Shown here piece after piece: positions 7,594 to 16,082 of a DNA stretch of 64,000 bases. How positions within the stretch are numbered: position 1 is the stretch's first letter; every line of letters starts with the position of its first letter. Under the pieces are notes generated by a model, which was given only the letters and a program-made list of their open reading frames with translations, made no database searches and had not been told where the DNA came from. The stretch spans positions 1-64,000 of the forward strand of contig NZ_JAMZEB010000004.1 in assembly GCF_024172165.1 (NCBI RefSeq), written 5' to 3'. Source of the DNA: Nonomuraea thailandensis. Its GTDB lineage: Bacteria; Actinomycetota; Actinomycetes; Streptosporangiales; Streptosporangiaceae. Position numbers and translations under genes: made by a program.

Positions 7594-8000
7594 CGCCGGC
7601 TCCCCGGCCGCCGGTTGGCCCGGGCCCGCTGCCGCAGCTCGGCGATGACCTCCGCCCGCGAGCGCCGGCGGCGCGCCTCGATCTGCCGGGTGGCCAGATA
7701 GCCCACGGTGCCGCCGACGAACGCCGGGATCGCCAGCCAGCCCACCAGGGACACCAGCCACGTCACCGGAGCCGAGCCCGCGTCCGTCGGCGAGGTGATG
7801 CCGATGAGCACCTCGTACGCCGTCGACCAGCCGATCAGCATCCCATCGACGACGAAGACCGCCAGACACGCCAGCACCACCCACAGGGCACGGGTGAGCA
7901 GCCAGTACTGGGTCTTGCTGAGCGCCGCCAGGGAGCGCACGTATCTGCGGCACCGCGCCGCCAGCGAAGCCCGCGGCGGCTCCGACCCAGCCGGTGTCAT
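7590..8000 (-). CDS. Two-TM membrane protein, DUF6313-like
   Basis: 136 aa. After a basic N-terminus there are two hydrophobic segments, about residues 37-58 (ALWVVLACLAVFVVDGMLIGW) and 79-102. A strongly basic tail follows (ARRRRSRAEVIAELRQRARANRR). The pattern LSKTQYWLLTRALWV with AYEVLIGITSP resembles the DUF6313 family of actinomycete membrane proteins; I state this from memory of the family. It lies upstream of, and is coupled to, the 7342 gene. The function is unknown. Confidence 0.65.
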   Translation of the reverse strand: MTPAGSEPPRASLAARCRRYVRSLAALSKTQYWLLTRALWVVLACLAVFVVDGMLIGWSTAYEVLIGITSPTDAGSAPVTWLVSLVGWLAIPAFVGGTVGYLATRQIEARRRRSRAEVIAELRQRARANRRPGSRR

Positions 8001-8174
8001 GCCTTGACGGTAGACGTTCCCGCACTCGATTCAAGAGGTGAAAGCGGGCTGTGGACGCAATCAGACATACGTTCTATAGTGCGCGTCTTTGCGCAGGTCG
8101 CGACCATATTTCGGTGATCATCTTCGGGTATGCTGGTGGGGCTGACGATGAATCATTGAACGCATGCGAAGGAT

Positions 8175-8459
8175 GTGAACTTTCGTCCGATGCCCGCCAT
8201 GGTCATACCCGCCGCCGACCTCCCCGAGGACGCCACCATGCCGCCGAAGGAACTGATGCAACTGGTCGGCGTGCGTGCCCGGGCCACCCTGTGGCACTGG
8301 GACCGCAAGGGGATCGGGCCGACGAAGTACGTCATCAACGCACGCACGATCCGCTACAGCCGCTCGGAGGTGCGGGCCTGGCTGCTGGACGGGGCCAAGC
8401 GCGTTCCCCGCGACCGTACGGCGAGGGCCGGCCTGGGCGGTGATGTCGCCTTGGCCTGA
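8175..8459 (+). CDS. AlpA/excisionase-like HTH protein
   Basis: A small DNA-binding protein (up to 94 aa) with one HTH: PPKELMQLVGVRARATLWHWDRKGIGPTKYVINARTIRYSRSEVRAWLLDG, the winged excisionase/AlpA pattern with a terminal RYSRSEVRAWL. The start is either GTG 8175 (AAGGA only 1 base upstream) or ATG 8190, which I think more likely. A TATAGT box at 8073-8078 could be the -10. It precedes the Rep-like gene and is followed by a terminator, so it may regulate replication or excision. Confidence 0.7.
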   Translation: MNFRPMPAMVIPAADLPEDATMPPKELMQLVGVRARATLWHWDRKGIGPTKYVINARTIRYSRSEVRAWLLDGAKRVPRDRTARAGLGGDVALA

Positions 8460-8488
8460 TGCACCCGCGCGGGCCCGCGAACGCAGAA

Positions 8489-8513
8489 GGCCGCCCCGGG
8501 CAAGGGGGCGGCC
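8489..8513 (+). terminator. Hairpin terminator
   Basis: GGCCGCCCC (8489-8497) pairs with GGGGCGGCC (8505-8513), 30 bp after the stop of the AlpA-like gene. Confidence 0.7.
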
Positions 8514-8621
8514 ATCGCGTCAAGGGCGGGGCCCGCATGAGGGGACCTGATCGTCACGCTGCTGCAACTTCTCTCTGCACGCCCAGCAGCGCCAACACCC
8601 TGAAAGGGATCTTAGCAAAAT

Positions 8622-8697
8622 GGCTGAAGGCCAGCCTGGTTCATGCCGTCATGCCCGCAATCGCCGCCGCGCACGGCCCGCCGGGGAGGCGGCCTGA
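8622..8697 (+). other. Possible 24-codon leader peptide overlapping the Rep-like start
   Basis: An ATG at 8622 opens a short frame (MAEGQPGSCRHARNRRR and following) ending in TGA at 8695-8697. That stop overlaps the ATG at 8697-8699 of the Rep-like gene as TGATG. Translational coupling to a leader peptide is a known way to limit Rep synthesis on plasmids. The RBS is weak (AAGGGA about 16 bases upstream), so this is a suggestion only. Confidence 0.3.
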
Positions 8698-9965
8698 TGG
8701 GCGAGTTGCCCGGCTGCGTCGAGGACACGCCGATGCCCGGCTGGGGACGTGACCACCTCAGCGCCAAGCAGCAGGCGCTGTCGCCGGCGTTGCGCTGGAT
8801 CACGCTGCTGTACCAGCGGGCCGGCTGGGACGCCTCGCACGTGTCCGTCGCCCAGCGCGTCTTCCTGTCGGTCGCGTTCAAGCCCGCCGGGGTGCCCAAG
8901 AAGGACTGGCACACCGAGGGTCAGCTGGCCGCCGACCTCAACCTGTCGCGCACCACCGTCAACACGGTGCTGCAGGAGCTGGCCGATGAGGGGTGGATCG
9001 CCCAGCGGCCCCGTCCCGGCGGCCGCGGAAAGGAACGCTGGCTGACCTGGCCGCCGAGCGACTGCCTGACGCCCATCGACGGCCCGGAGCGGTGCGCGGC
9101 GCCGACCAAGACCGGGCAGCTGTGCATCCGCCGTGCCGGCTGGGGCACCGCGACGCCCGGCAGCGGACCGTGCAAGCTTCACCGGCCCGCCGACGCTTCG
9201 GCCGGCCGGGACGAAGCCGCCGAACCGGCACCCGGCGAGCACCCGGACGACGGGCAGGACGACGGGCAGGACGACGCCGGTGGTGTCCAACCGTTGAACA
9301 CCACCGGCGAGGCGGCGACCTGTTCAACCATTGGCCAGGTCGCTGTTCAACCGTTGAACAGCGACCTGGCCAATGGTTGGACAGCACCGTCCAACCATTG
9401 GCCACAAGTGAATAAGGAGTGTCGTCAACAGAGTCATCAGTCAGTGAGCGCGCCCGCCCCGCCGCCGGAGGCTGAGCCGGAAGTCCCCCGGCCGCGCGCC
9501 GCGACCGACGAACGCGAAGGCGAACTCGAAGACCAGCACGCTGCGGCCCATACCGGGGTCACGGCGGCCGACGACATCAGCGACGGCGTCGGTGACGGCG
9601 TGGCCGGCGGCCTCGCCGAGCCCGTTTCGCCGCATCGTGCCCAGGCCGCGCAGATCCTGCGCGGCCTCTACCCGTGCTCACAGGCCGACGCCGAGGCGAT
9701 GGTCGATCTCATCGGGCAGGGCAAGACCATCACCGACTGGCAGCGCTATCTCGCTGCCTGGACGCCCGACAGCTGGGCGCGCTGGCACGCGCGGGTGCGG
9801 TCCACGCCGCTGCCGCCGCCGGCTCGCGAGCGTCTCACCTTCCGGCCGCCGCGCGACCCCGGCGACTCCGACGACGTCGTCGGCGACGTGCTGCCGGTCG
9901 ATGAGACGCTCGCCCGGCTGCGCGAGCAGATGGGCTGGACGCATCCGGCGCGCACTCCGACGTAG
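8697..9965 (+). CDS. Putative plasmid replication initiator (wHTH) with internal iterons
   Basis: 422 aa. The N-terminal third is a winged-helix DNA-binding domain with MarR/lambda-O-like spacing (SPALRWITLLYQRAGWDASHVSVAQRVFLSVAF, then LAADLNLSRTTVNTVLQELADEGWI). The middle (about residues 165-290) is low-complexity Asp/Gly/Glu linker, and part of it (196-236) is encoded by nested palindromes. The C-terminus (YPCSQADAEAMVDLIGQGKTITDWQRYLAAW) is a small helical domain. An initiator whose gene contains its own origin would resemble phage lambda O. The Rep role is inferred from this layout, not from a family match. The start at 8697 follows the leader frame. Confidence 0.55.
   Translation: MGELPGCVEDTPMPGWGRDHLSAKQQALSPALRWITLLYQRAGWDASHVSVAQRVFLSVAFKPAGVPKKDWHTEGQLAADLNLSRTTVNTVLQELADEGWIAQRPRPGGRGKERWLTWPPSDCLTPIDGPERCAAPTKTGQLCIRRAGWGTATPGSGPCKLHRPADASAGRDEAAEPAPGEHPDDGQDDGQDDAGGVQPLNTTGEAATCSTIGQVAVQPLNSDLANGWTAPSNHWPQVNKECRQQSHQSVSAPAPPPEAEPEVPRPRAATDEREGELEDQHAAAHTGVTAADDISDGVGDGVAGGLAEPVSPHRAQAAQILRGLYPCSQADAEAMVDLIGQGKTITDWQRYLAAWTPDSWARWHARVRSTPLPPPARERLTFRPPRDPGDSDDVVGDVLPVDETLARLREQMGWTHPARTPT
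9282..9444. repeat. Iteron-like palindrome cluster, candidate replication origin
   Basis: Copies of CAACCRTTG and its complement fill 9282-9404. There is an imperfect palindrome 9282-9302 (arms GGTGTCCAAC/GTTGAACACC, 9 of 10). A perfect palindrome 9325-9379 has 27-bp arms around the single base at 9352. A perfect 16-bp stem pairs 9367-9382 with 9389-9404. AT-richer sequence follows (9405-9444), a possible unwinding segment. All of it lies within a coding frame, where such symmetry is not expected from protein constraint. Confidence 0.6.
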
Positions 9966-9983
9966 CGGCCCGCGAGCGCCCAG

Positions 9984-10024
9984 GACCCGGGTGCGCCGAC
10001 CTTGTGGGACGGCGCACCCGGGTC
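9984..10024 (+). terminator. Hairpin terminator after the Rep-like gene
   Basis: Perfect 15-bp arms at 9984-9998 and 10010-10024 (GACCCGGGTGCGCCG and its complement) with an 11-base loop, 19 bp after the Rep-like stop. Confidence 0.85.
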
Positions 10025-10117
10025 TCCCACGTCGCGCTCGAACACGCTCACCGGCGCCGGGCGACACGCCCTGCCGGCAGCGTGCTGCGGTTGTCCGGAC
10101 TCGACATGCTGGGGCCC

Positions 10118-10816
10118 ATGGAGACGAATCCCCCCGCACACAGCAAGGGGCGCGAGCTTACCCAGACCGCCATCGAAGCGATCGTCAACCTCGTGCCGGC
10201 GGTGGGCAGCACCATCACGGTGCTGCTGATGGCAGGCCTCAACCACAAGCTCAACCAACGGCGCGAGCGCTGGCTCACCGAGCTCGCCGAGGCGGTCGAG
10301 GAACTGAGCCGGAGCCTGGACGGGTTCGACCCCGACGCGCTGGTGGACAACGACGCGTTCGTCGACGCGGTGATGACGGCGACCCAGACCGTGTTCCGCA
10401 CCTCCCAGCAAGACAAGATCGAGGTGCTGCGCAACGCGGTCCTCAACTCCGCCATGCCGGGCGCCCCGGACCTGGACATCCAACAGCTGTTCTTCGACCT
10501 CATCGACCGGCTGACCCCGACCCACATGCGGCTGCTGGCGCTCCTGAACGACCCGCCGGGCTGGTTCGATCGGCATCCCGAGCTGACGCGCCCGACGTTC
10601 AGCCTGTCCTCCAACCGCGTCCAGCTGATCTCGGCGGCGCTGCCGGATCTCGGCGCGCAAGGGCAGGCGATCATCGAGCGGTTCTTCGCGCCGCTGGCCG
10701 ACGGCGGCCTTGTCAACGGCAGCATCCACGGCATGATGACGGCCGCCGGAGCGTGGCAGCCGATGACGACCGACCACGCGAGCGCCTTCCTGGCGTTCAT
10801 CCGAGACCCACGTTAG
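10118..10816 (+). CDS. Membrane-anchored hypothetical protein (232 aa)
   Basis: From the ATG of METNPPAHSKGRELTQ. One hydrophobic segment (about residues 20-42, AIVNLVPAVGSTITVLLMAGL) is followed by KLNQRRERWLTELAEAVEEL and a long soluble helical region (TQTVFRTSQQDKIEVLRNAVLNSA, FDLIDRLTPTHMRLLALLNDPP). This pattern recurs in a widespread bacterial family of unknown function that I recognise only by its motif layout. The cytoplasmic part looks all-helical. It stands alone between two terminators. Confidence 0.7.
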   Translation: METNPPAHSKGRELTQTAIEAIVNLVPAVGSTITVLLMAGLNHKLNQRRERWLTELAEAVEELSRSLDGFDPDALVDNDAFVDAVMTATQTVFRTSQQDKIEVLRNAVLNSAMPGAPDLDIQQLFFDLIDRLTPTHMRLLALLNDPPGWFDRHPELTRPTFSLSSNRVQLISAALPDLGAQGQAIIERFFAPLADGGLVNGSIHGMMTAAGAWQPMTTDHASAFLAFIRDPR

Positions 10817-10991
10817 GGCTTCAGCTCCATTCAGCCCGGCGGCTGGAACGTCTTCGGTGCCCCGCCGTCCGGCGCGCATCCACACGCGCCTTCCCTCGCA
10901 TATGCCCGGCCTCCTCATGATCCTGTGACCGACCTCGTAACGCCGCCGCTCACCCTGGAACTCCGAAACCACCCACCGTGAGAAGGCGACG

Positions 10992-11108
10992 ATGAGACGA
11001 CGACCACCGCGCAGGCGGGAACGACCACGACCCGACTGGACTGTCCTGGCGCGATTAGCGGCGGCCCTGGCCGACCTGGCGAGAACGATCCTCGCCACCC
11101 TGGAGTGA
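10992..11108 (+). CDS. Small basic amphipathic peptide (38 aa)
   Basis: An ATG at 10992 with AGAAGG 6 bases upstream opens a 38-codon frame: MRRRPPRRRERPRPDWTV, then LARLAAALADLARTILATLE. The first half is very basic and the second is a clean amphipathic helix. The stop at 11106-11108 is followed at once by a 20-bp perfect hairpin, supporting a separate short transcript. The role is unknown; a small membrane- or nucleic-acid-binding peptide or toxin is possible. Confidence 0.45.
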   Translation: MRRRPPRRRERPRPDWTVLARLAAALADLARTILATLE

Positions 11109-11109
11109 C

Positions 11110-11156
11110 ACGAGCAAGCCCGCCCGCCCCCCTGCAGGGCGGGCGGGCTTGCTCGT
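11110..11156 (+). terminator. Very strong hairpin terminator
   Basis: Perfect 20-bp arms at 11110-11129 and 11137-11156 with a 7-base loop, immediately after the 10992 frame. It insulates the relaxase region from upstream transcription. Confidence 0.85.
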
Positions 11157-11289
11157 GGGACGGCCCTGCACGGGCGTCTGGCCGAACCCCGAGCGGAGGG
11201 GTCGTACGGCGCGGCAGACCGAGGCCGGCACACCGAGCGACAACCGAGATCCCAAGCATGCCCTCATACCCCAACCCCCACCATGAACC

Positions 11290-11420
11290 TCACCGCTACC
11301 TGACAACCGTCATTGCTCAACCGAAACACACATGTCATCCTTATCTTCCAAGCTCAGAGCAGAAAAGATCGTTTGGACCCAGGTATCGCAGGGGCGATAC
11401 GCGGGCTCCGCCCGACGGCC
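11290..11420. other. Candidate origin of transfer (oriT)
   Basis: A markedly AT-richer stretch (11290-11375) lies just upstream of the relaxase. It is followed by the inverted repeat GTATCGC (11383-11389) / GCGATAC (11394-11400) and a hairpin CGGGC-TCC-GCCCG (11402-11414). MobF relaxases usually act at an oriT next to their own gene, in AT-richer DNA beside an inverted repeat. The exact nic site cannot be read from the sequence. Confidence 0.4.
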
Positions 11421-11449
11421 TGGTCGCGTGCGCGAAGGGGGTGCACGGC

Positions 11450-14400
11450 ATGGCATGGCTCACCGTGCTCGGCCCCGCCGCGGCGCAGATCGACTACCGG
11501 CTGCGTGCGGACGCCGGCTGCGGCCAGGTCGACTACCGCCTCGCCGACGGCGACAGCCAGGAAGCCGGTCAGGAGGCGGCCGCCGGGGCCGAACCCGGGC
11601 GTGGCCTGACGTGGATCGGCGACGGGCTGCGCGAGTTCGGCATCGAGCCGGGCACCCCGTTGACACCCGAGGACCACCAGGCCGCCCGGCGGCTCATGGC
11701 CGGCCGCGATCTGGGCACGGGCAAGCGGCTCGTCAAGCCGAAGCTGGCCGTGCACCCGCGGGCGATGCTGCCCGGCGAGGTGCTGCTGCAGGCGCTGCAG
11801 CAAGCCGCCGTCGAGCGCGGGCAGAGCGTGGAGGGCATGCTCGCCGGCGCGAAGTGGGCGGCCAAGCGCGCCGGGCGTCTGGAGCGCGGCGTCGAACGCG
11901 AGGGCGAGGCGCACCGCATCCCGGTCGGCGACGCCGAACGCCTGGCGGCCGCCGCCGGCCTCGACCTCGATGCGCTGTATGAGCCGGACCGCCTGGCGCA
12001 GGCCCGCGCCCACCGCGATGAGCGGGTCCAGGTCGGCAACCGCGGCTACGACCTCACCCTCGAGCTTCCGAAGAGCGTGAGCGTGCTGTACGGGCTGGCC
12101 GATCCGGAACTGGCCCAAGGCGTCGAGGACACCTTCGCCGAAGCGGTGTACGACACGGTGGCCGCGCTTGAGCAGTGGGCCGGGTACGGCATGCGCGGCC
12201 GCCACGGCGACGGCAAGCGCGCGACGCGCATCGCGGGCACCGGCGTGCTCGGCTGGATCCTCTGGCATCGGGCCGCCCGCCCCGTGGGCGGCCAGGCGCC
12301 GGACCCGCATCTGCACGCCCACGTGATGATCGCGAACATGCTGCGCGGCATCGACGGCAAGTGGTCCACGCTCGGTGCCGGCGGCCGCGATGTGCACCGG
12401 CATGTGAAGGCGGCCGGCACGCTGGTGCAGGCGCGCCTGCGCCGGCTGCTGACCGAGCGGTACGGCCTCGCCTGGGAACGCGATCCGCACACCGGCGCCT
12501 GGGAGATCGCTGGCATCGGGGAGGACCTGCGCGGCCGGTTCAGCAAGCGCGGCGGCCAGGTCGCCGATCTCCTCAAGGAGATGGGCCTCGAGGTCGGCAG
12601 CGCGAGCACCGCCCAGGCCAAGAACGCGGCCGCCAGGACCCGGGAGGACAAGAACTCCGCGCCGACGGCGCCGGTGGACCTGCGCACCTCCTGGGCGGCC
12701 CAGGCCCGCGCCGCCGGCGTCGAGCCGGCCGCGCTGACCGCCGCGTGCGTCGGCGCCGCCCGGAGCCTGCCGGCACGTCCCTCGCCGGAGGAGATCGCCG
12801 CGTGGATCTGGCGGAGCGAGGACGGGCTGACCGGCCACGACAAGATCGTGACCCGGGCCGACGTGCTCGCCGAAGTGATGGACGCGCTGCCGGACGGCGT
12901 CGCCGGCCTGGCCGACGCCGACGCGCTCACCGACCAGGTCCTTACCCACGGGCCGGTGGTGGAGCTGCCGCCGGCCGGGGCGGTGCACCTGACCAACAAC
13001 CAGCGCTACACCTCCAGCGACGTCATCGCCGCCGAGCAGACGGCGCTGGCCGCCGCCCGTGCCGGCTACGGCGCGGGTCTGGCTGTGGTCGACGACGCGG
13101 CTGCCGAGCTCGCGCTGGGCACGTTCGAGGCCGGCGCCGGAATCGACCTGTCGCCCTCCCAGCGGCAGGTGCTGGAGCGGCTGCTGGGCGGCGGTCACGG
13201 CGTGGAGGCGGTCATCGGCGTGGCCGGCGCCGGCAAGACCCTCATCATGGCCGCGGCCCGTTCGGCGTGGGAGAGCCGCGGCCTGGTGGTCGCCGGCGCG
13301 GCCACCGCCGCGGTGGCCGCCATGGGGCTGGCCGCCGAGTCCGGCATCGGCTCCGACACGATCGCCACCTGGCTGCGCCGCATCGAGAGCGGGCCCGGCC
13401 TGGACGGCGTGGACGTCCTGGTCATCGATGAGGCCGCGATCGTCGACGACCGCCAGCTCGCCACCCTGCTCAGCGAGGCCCGCCGCACGCGCACGAAGGT
13501 GGTGCTGATCGGCGACCCGGTCCAGCTGCGCGCGATCGGCGTCGGCGGCACGTTCGCCGCGATCCACCGCCAGGTCGACGGGCTGGTGCTCGGGGAGAAC
13601 CGGCGCCAGCGCCACGACGGCGAGCGGGCCGCCCTGCAGCTGTGGCGCGACGGGCAGCGCGAGCAGGCGCTGCGCACCTGGGCTCAGGCCCGGCGGGTGC
13701 ACGCCGGCCGCGCCGCCGACGACACCATGGCCGCGATGCTGGCCGACTGGCAGCAAGCTCGCGCCGCGTACGCAAGCGATGTGCACGCCGAACTGGCCGC
13801 CGTGGCGCTGCTGGCCGGCAGCAACGCCGACGTCGACCGGCTCAACGCCGCGGCCCGGGCGGTGCGCCGCGCCGCCGGCGAGATCACCGGCCCCGAGACG
13901 CGCTACCGCCAGCCCGACGGCCGCACCCTCGCCCTCGCGATCGGCGACCACGTGCGGGTGCACAAGAACGACTACCGGGCCCGGCGCGGCCAGGGCGCCA
14001 ACGTGCTCAACGGCTACCGCGGCCGCGTCGTGGCGATCGACGACCAGCGGCGGGTGCTGGTCGAATGGCGCGCCCCCTACGCCGACGGGCTCCGCATCGA
14101 GCAGGAGTGGATCGAACCGGACTACATCGCCGCCGGCGGGCTCGGCTACGGCACCGCCATGACGGTGGCCGCCACCCAAGGCGCCACCGTCGACCGCACC
14201 CTGGTCTACGGCCATGGCCTCGATCCGCACTCGCTGTATGCGGCCATGAGCCGCGACCGCGAGAGCGTGCGCCTGTACCTGCCGCGCGAGCTGCTGGAGA
14301 CCGACGCCGACCGGGCCCGCCTCGGCGAGCCGGACAGCTACGAGGTGGAGCTGCAGCGCGCGCTGGCCGCCTACGCCGCCACACTGCGCGGCGACCGCGC

Positions 14401-15700
14401 CGACAAGCTGGTCACCGCCGAACCCGACCCCATCGCCCACCAGCACGCCGAGCGCGCCACCGAGCCCGGCCGCGCCGCCGCGCCGGCCAGTCCGCAGCAG
14501 ATCCGCGACCGGCTGGCCGACTTCGCCCGCGACTGGGGACGTGACGACGCCCACGACAAGGCCCGCAGCAGGGACGGCGACGCCGACCGAGGCGCCGACC
14601 GAGGCGCTCAACGCGATGTAGAGCCCGCCAGCGCGCCCTCACCGGACCGAGACCCCGGCGGACGCCAGAGCGAGCCTGAGCGAGCCGCACAGACGCCGCA
14701 GGCGGCCGCCGAGCATGCGGCCGCCGGAGACGACGAAGGCCTGCGCCGGGCCCGCCAGGAACTGCAGGACGCCGAGCGCGAGGCGATGGCCGCCGTGCGC
14801 CGGGCCAGCGCCCTGCTGGCCCTGACCCAGCGCCCGCTTGGGGTCGGCCTGCTCGACGACACCCAGCTGGACGCCCGGGTGCGGCCGCTTGCCGAGCGCG
14901 TTACTGCGGCGGCCGCCGCCATCGAGGCCGCCGACCAGCAGCTTGCTCGCTACGCCCGCGACGGCGGCGGCCCCACCGAGCGGGCGCTGCAGCAGCGGCG
15001 CGCCCAGCTCGCCGAGCAGGTCCGCCAGGTCAACGCCGCCGAGCAGGCCGCCCACCGGCTGCAGCAGGCCCGCCAGACGGTCATCGACGGGCGCGAGCAG
15101 GTCCGCCGGCTGCGCCAGCGCGAGGCCGACATGCAGCGCGAGCTCGCCGGGCTGGGCAGCCTGCGGCCCTCCCACCGGGCCCGCCGCCGAGAGCTGGAGG
15201 CCGCTCTGCCCCGTATCCGCGAGGACCTGGCCGCCGTGCGCGAGCGCCTGGCGCCCGTCCTGGAGGAAGGGCCGGCGCTGGAGGCGGCCGCCGAGCAGAC
15301 CGCCGCGGCGGCGCCGCCGTCGACCGCCTGGCCGCTGGTCCGCCGCCTCCACACCGACCTCGAACGCGACCTGGACTCCGCCCAGCGCGGCGCCCGGGCC
15401 CGCGACGTCGACGCCGCCGCCCATCAGGCCGCCCAGGCCCGGGACGGCCACCAGAAGGCCCGCGCTGAGCTGGCCGCCGTACGCGACGAACGCGAGCGCC
15501 GCGCCGACCTGCCACCCGATCAGCGCGACGACGAACGCGCCGCCCGCGCCGAACACGCCCAGCGCCAGCGCGAAGCGGCAGACAGGGGAGACGGGCCGAC
15601 CCGCCCGACGCCCGGCCGGCAACGTGAGCGCGAACGACGCGAGGCGTACCGTCCGCCGCCCGCGCCCCGGATCGACCGCGGGCCCGGCCTGAGCCGCTGA
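11450..15700 (+). CDS. MobF-family conjugative relaxase/helicase (TrwC/TraA type)
   Basis: A 1416-aa protein predicted to nick oriT, attach to the 5' end and unwind the strand for transfer. The N-terminal TrwC relaxase domain has the three-His metal site at 287, 289 and 291 (PDPHLHAHVMIANM). A superfamily I helicase follows: Walker A GVAGAGKT at 590-597, Walker B VLVIDEAA around 657-663, and motif VI-like LYAAMSRDRESVRLYLP near 930. Residues about 1060-1416 are a long Ala/Arg/Glu coiled coil. The ATG is preceded by GAAGGGGG. The frame is intact, and the length is normal for actinobacterial MobF proteins. Confidence 0.92.
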   Translation: MAWLTVLGPAAAQIDYRLRADAGCGQVDYRLADGDSQEAGQEAAAGAEPGRGLTWIGDGLREFGIEPGTPLTPEDHQAARRLMAGRDLGTGKRLVKPKLAVHPRAMLPGEVLLQALQQAAVERGQSVEGMLAGAKWAAKRAGRLERGVEREGEAHRIPVGDAERLAAAAGLDLDALYEPDRLAQARAHRDERVQVGNRGYDLTLELPKSVSVLYGLADPELAQGVEDTFAEAVYDTVAALEQWAGYGMRGRHGDGKRATRIAGTGVLGWILWHRAARPVGGQAPDPHLHAHVMIANMLRGIDGKWSTLGAGGRDVHRHVKAAGTLVQARLRRLLTERYGLAWERDPHTGAWEIAGIGEDLRGRFSKRGGQVADLLKEMGLEVGSASTAQAKNAAARTREDKNSAPTAPVDLRTSWAAQARAAGVEPAALTAACVGAARSLPARPSPEEIAAWIWRSEDGLTGHDKIVTRADVLAEVMDALPDGVAGLADADALTDQVLTHGPVVELPPAGAVHLTNNQRYTSSDVIAAEQTALAAARAGYGAGLAVVDDAAAELALGTFEAGAGIDLSPSQRQVLERLLGGGHGVEAVIGVAGAGKTLIMAAARSAWESRGLVVAGAATAAVAAMGLAAESGIGSDTIATWLRRIESGPGLDGVDVLVIDEAAIVDDRQLATLLSEARRTRTKVVLIGDPVQLRAIGVGGTFAAIHRQVDGLVLGENRRQRHDGERAALQLWRDGQREQALRTWAQARRVHAGRAADDTMAAMLADWQQARAAYASDVHAELAAVALLAGSNADVDRLNAAARAVRRAAGEITGPETRYRQPDGRTLALAIGDHVRVHKNDYRARRGQGANVLNGYRGRVVAIDDQRRVLVEWRAPYADGLRIEQEWIEPDYIAAGGLGYGTAMTVAATQGATVDRTLVYGHGLDPHSLYAAMSRDRESVRLYLPRELLETDADRARLGEPDSYEVELQRALAAYAATLRGDRADKLVTAEPDPIAHQHAERATEPGRAAAPASPQQIRDRLADFARDWGRDDAHDKARSRDGDADRGADRGAQRDVEPASAPSPDRDPGGRQSEPERAAQTPQAAAEHAAAGDDEGLRRARQELQDAEREAMAAVRRASALLALTQRPLGVGLLDDTQLDARVRPLAERVTAAAAAIEAADQQLARYARDGGGPTERALQQRRAQLAEQVRQVNAAEQAAHRLQQARQTVIDGREQVRRLRQREADMQRELAGLGSLRPSHRARRRELEAALPRIREDLAAVRERLAPVLEEGPALEAAAEQTAAAAPPSTAWPLVRRLHTDLERDLDSAQRGARARDVDAAAHQAAQARDGHQKARAELAAVRDERERRADLPPDQRDDERAARAEHAQRQREAADRGDGPTRPTPGRQRERERREAYRPPPAPRIDRGPGLSR

Positions 15701-15755
15701 CCCGAATGCCTTGCCCCCACCGCAGGCAGGAGGACCCGGACCGCGTGTCACGTCC

Positions 15756-15787
15756 CCGTCGTTGACACCAATTGGTGTCAACGACGG
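15756..15787. promoter_or_regulatory. Perfect 32-bp palindrome between convergent genes
   Basis: CCGTCGTTGACACCAA (15756-15771) is followed directly by its exact reverse complement (15772-15787) with no loop. It lies 55 bp after the relaxase stop and 26 bp from the end of the convergent 15813 gene. With no spacer it is a poor hairpin loop and looks more like a dimer-binding site; a bidirectional terminator is the alternative. Confidence 0.55.
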
Positions 15788-15812
15788 CCACCACCAGGAG
15801 GGCGAGATCGGC

Positions 15813-16082
15813 TCAGCGCATGCCTTCGGCCAGCAGTTGGTCGATGTGGTCCGGCGTCTCCCCCGTCGCGACCGCGATCAGCGGCACCAGCCCGCTCACC
15901 GCGGAGACGTGCTGCCCGTACAGCGGGCCGATCCCCACATGCGGGGCGTCGGCCACCGGGTCGTCGGGCAGATCGTTGCGCCACAGCTGCGCCCACCAGC
16001 TGCCGGTGCCCTCATCCCAGCCCCACACGCTGCGGTCCTCCCAGCCCTCCAGCAGGAACCCGAACGGTCCAGGGTGCCTCAT
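15813..16082 (-). CDS. Small hypothetical protein (89 aa)
   Basis: The ATG of MRHPGPFGFLLEGWEDRS is preceded by AGAGGAG at ideal spacing, so longer in-frame starts were not used. The protein is Trp/Gly-rich (VWGWDEGTGSWWAQLWRND) and ends in a short helix (DHIDQLLAEGMR), with no membrane segment or cysteine. It converges on the relaxase gene. I do not recognise the family. Confidence 0.65.
   Translation of the reverse strand: MRHPGPFGFLLEGWEDRSVWGWDEGTGSWWAQLWRNDLPDDPVADAPHVGIGPLYGQHVSAVSGLVPLIAVATGETPDHIDQLLAEGMR

Noticed and set aside
9592..10920. 442-codon plus frame overlapping the Rep-like end and the 10118 gene
   Set aside because: Arg/Pro-rich shadow crossing a strong terminator.
11354..14611. 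1085-codon open frame antisense to the relaxase gene
   Set aside because: It mirrors relaxase codons in GC-rich DNA (Gly/Val/Ala/His-rich, no domain), while the plus strand has complete relaxase and helicase motifs.
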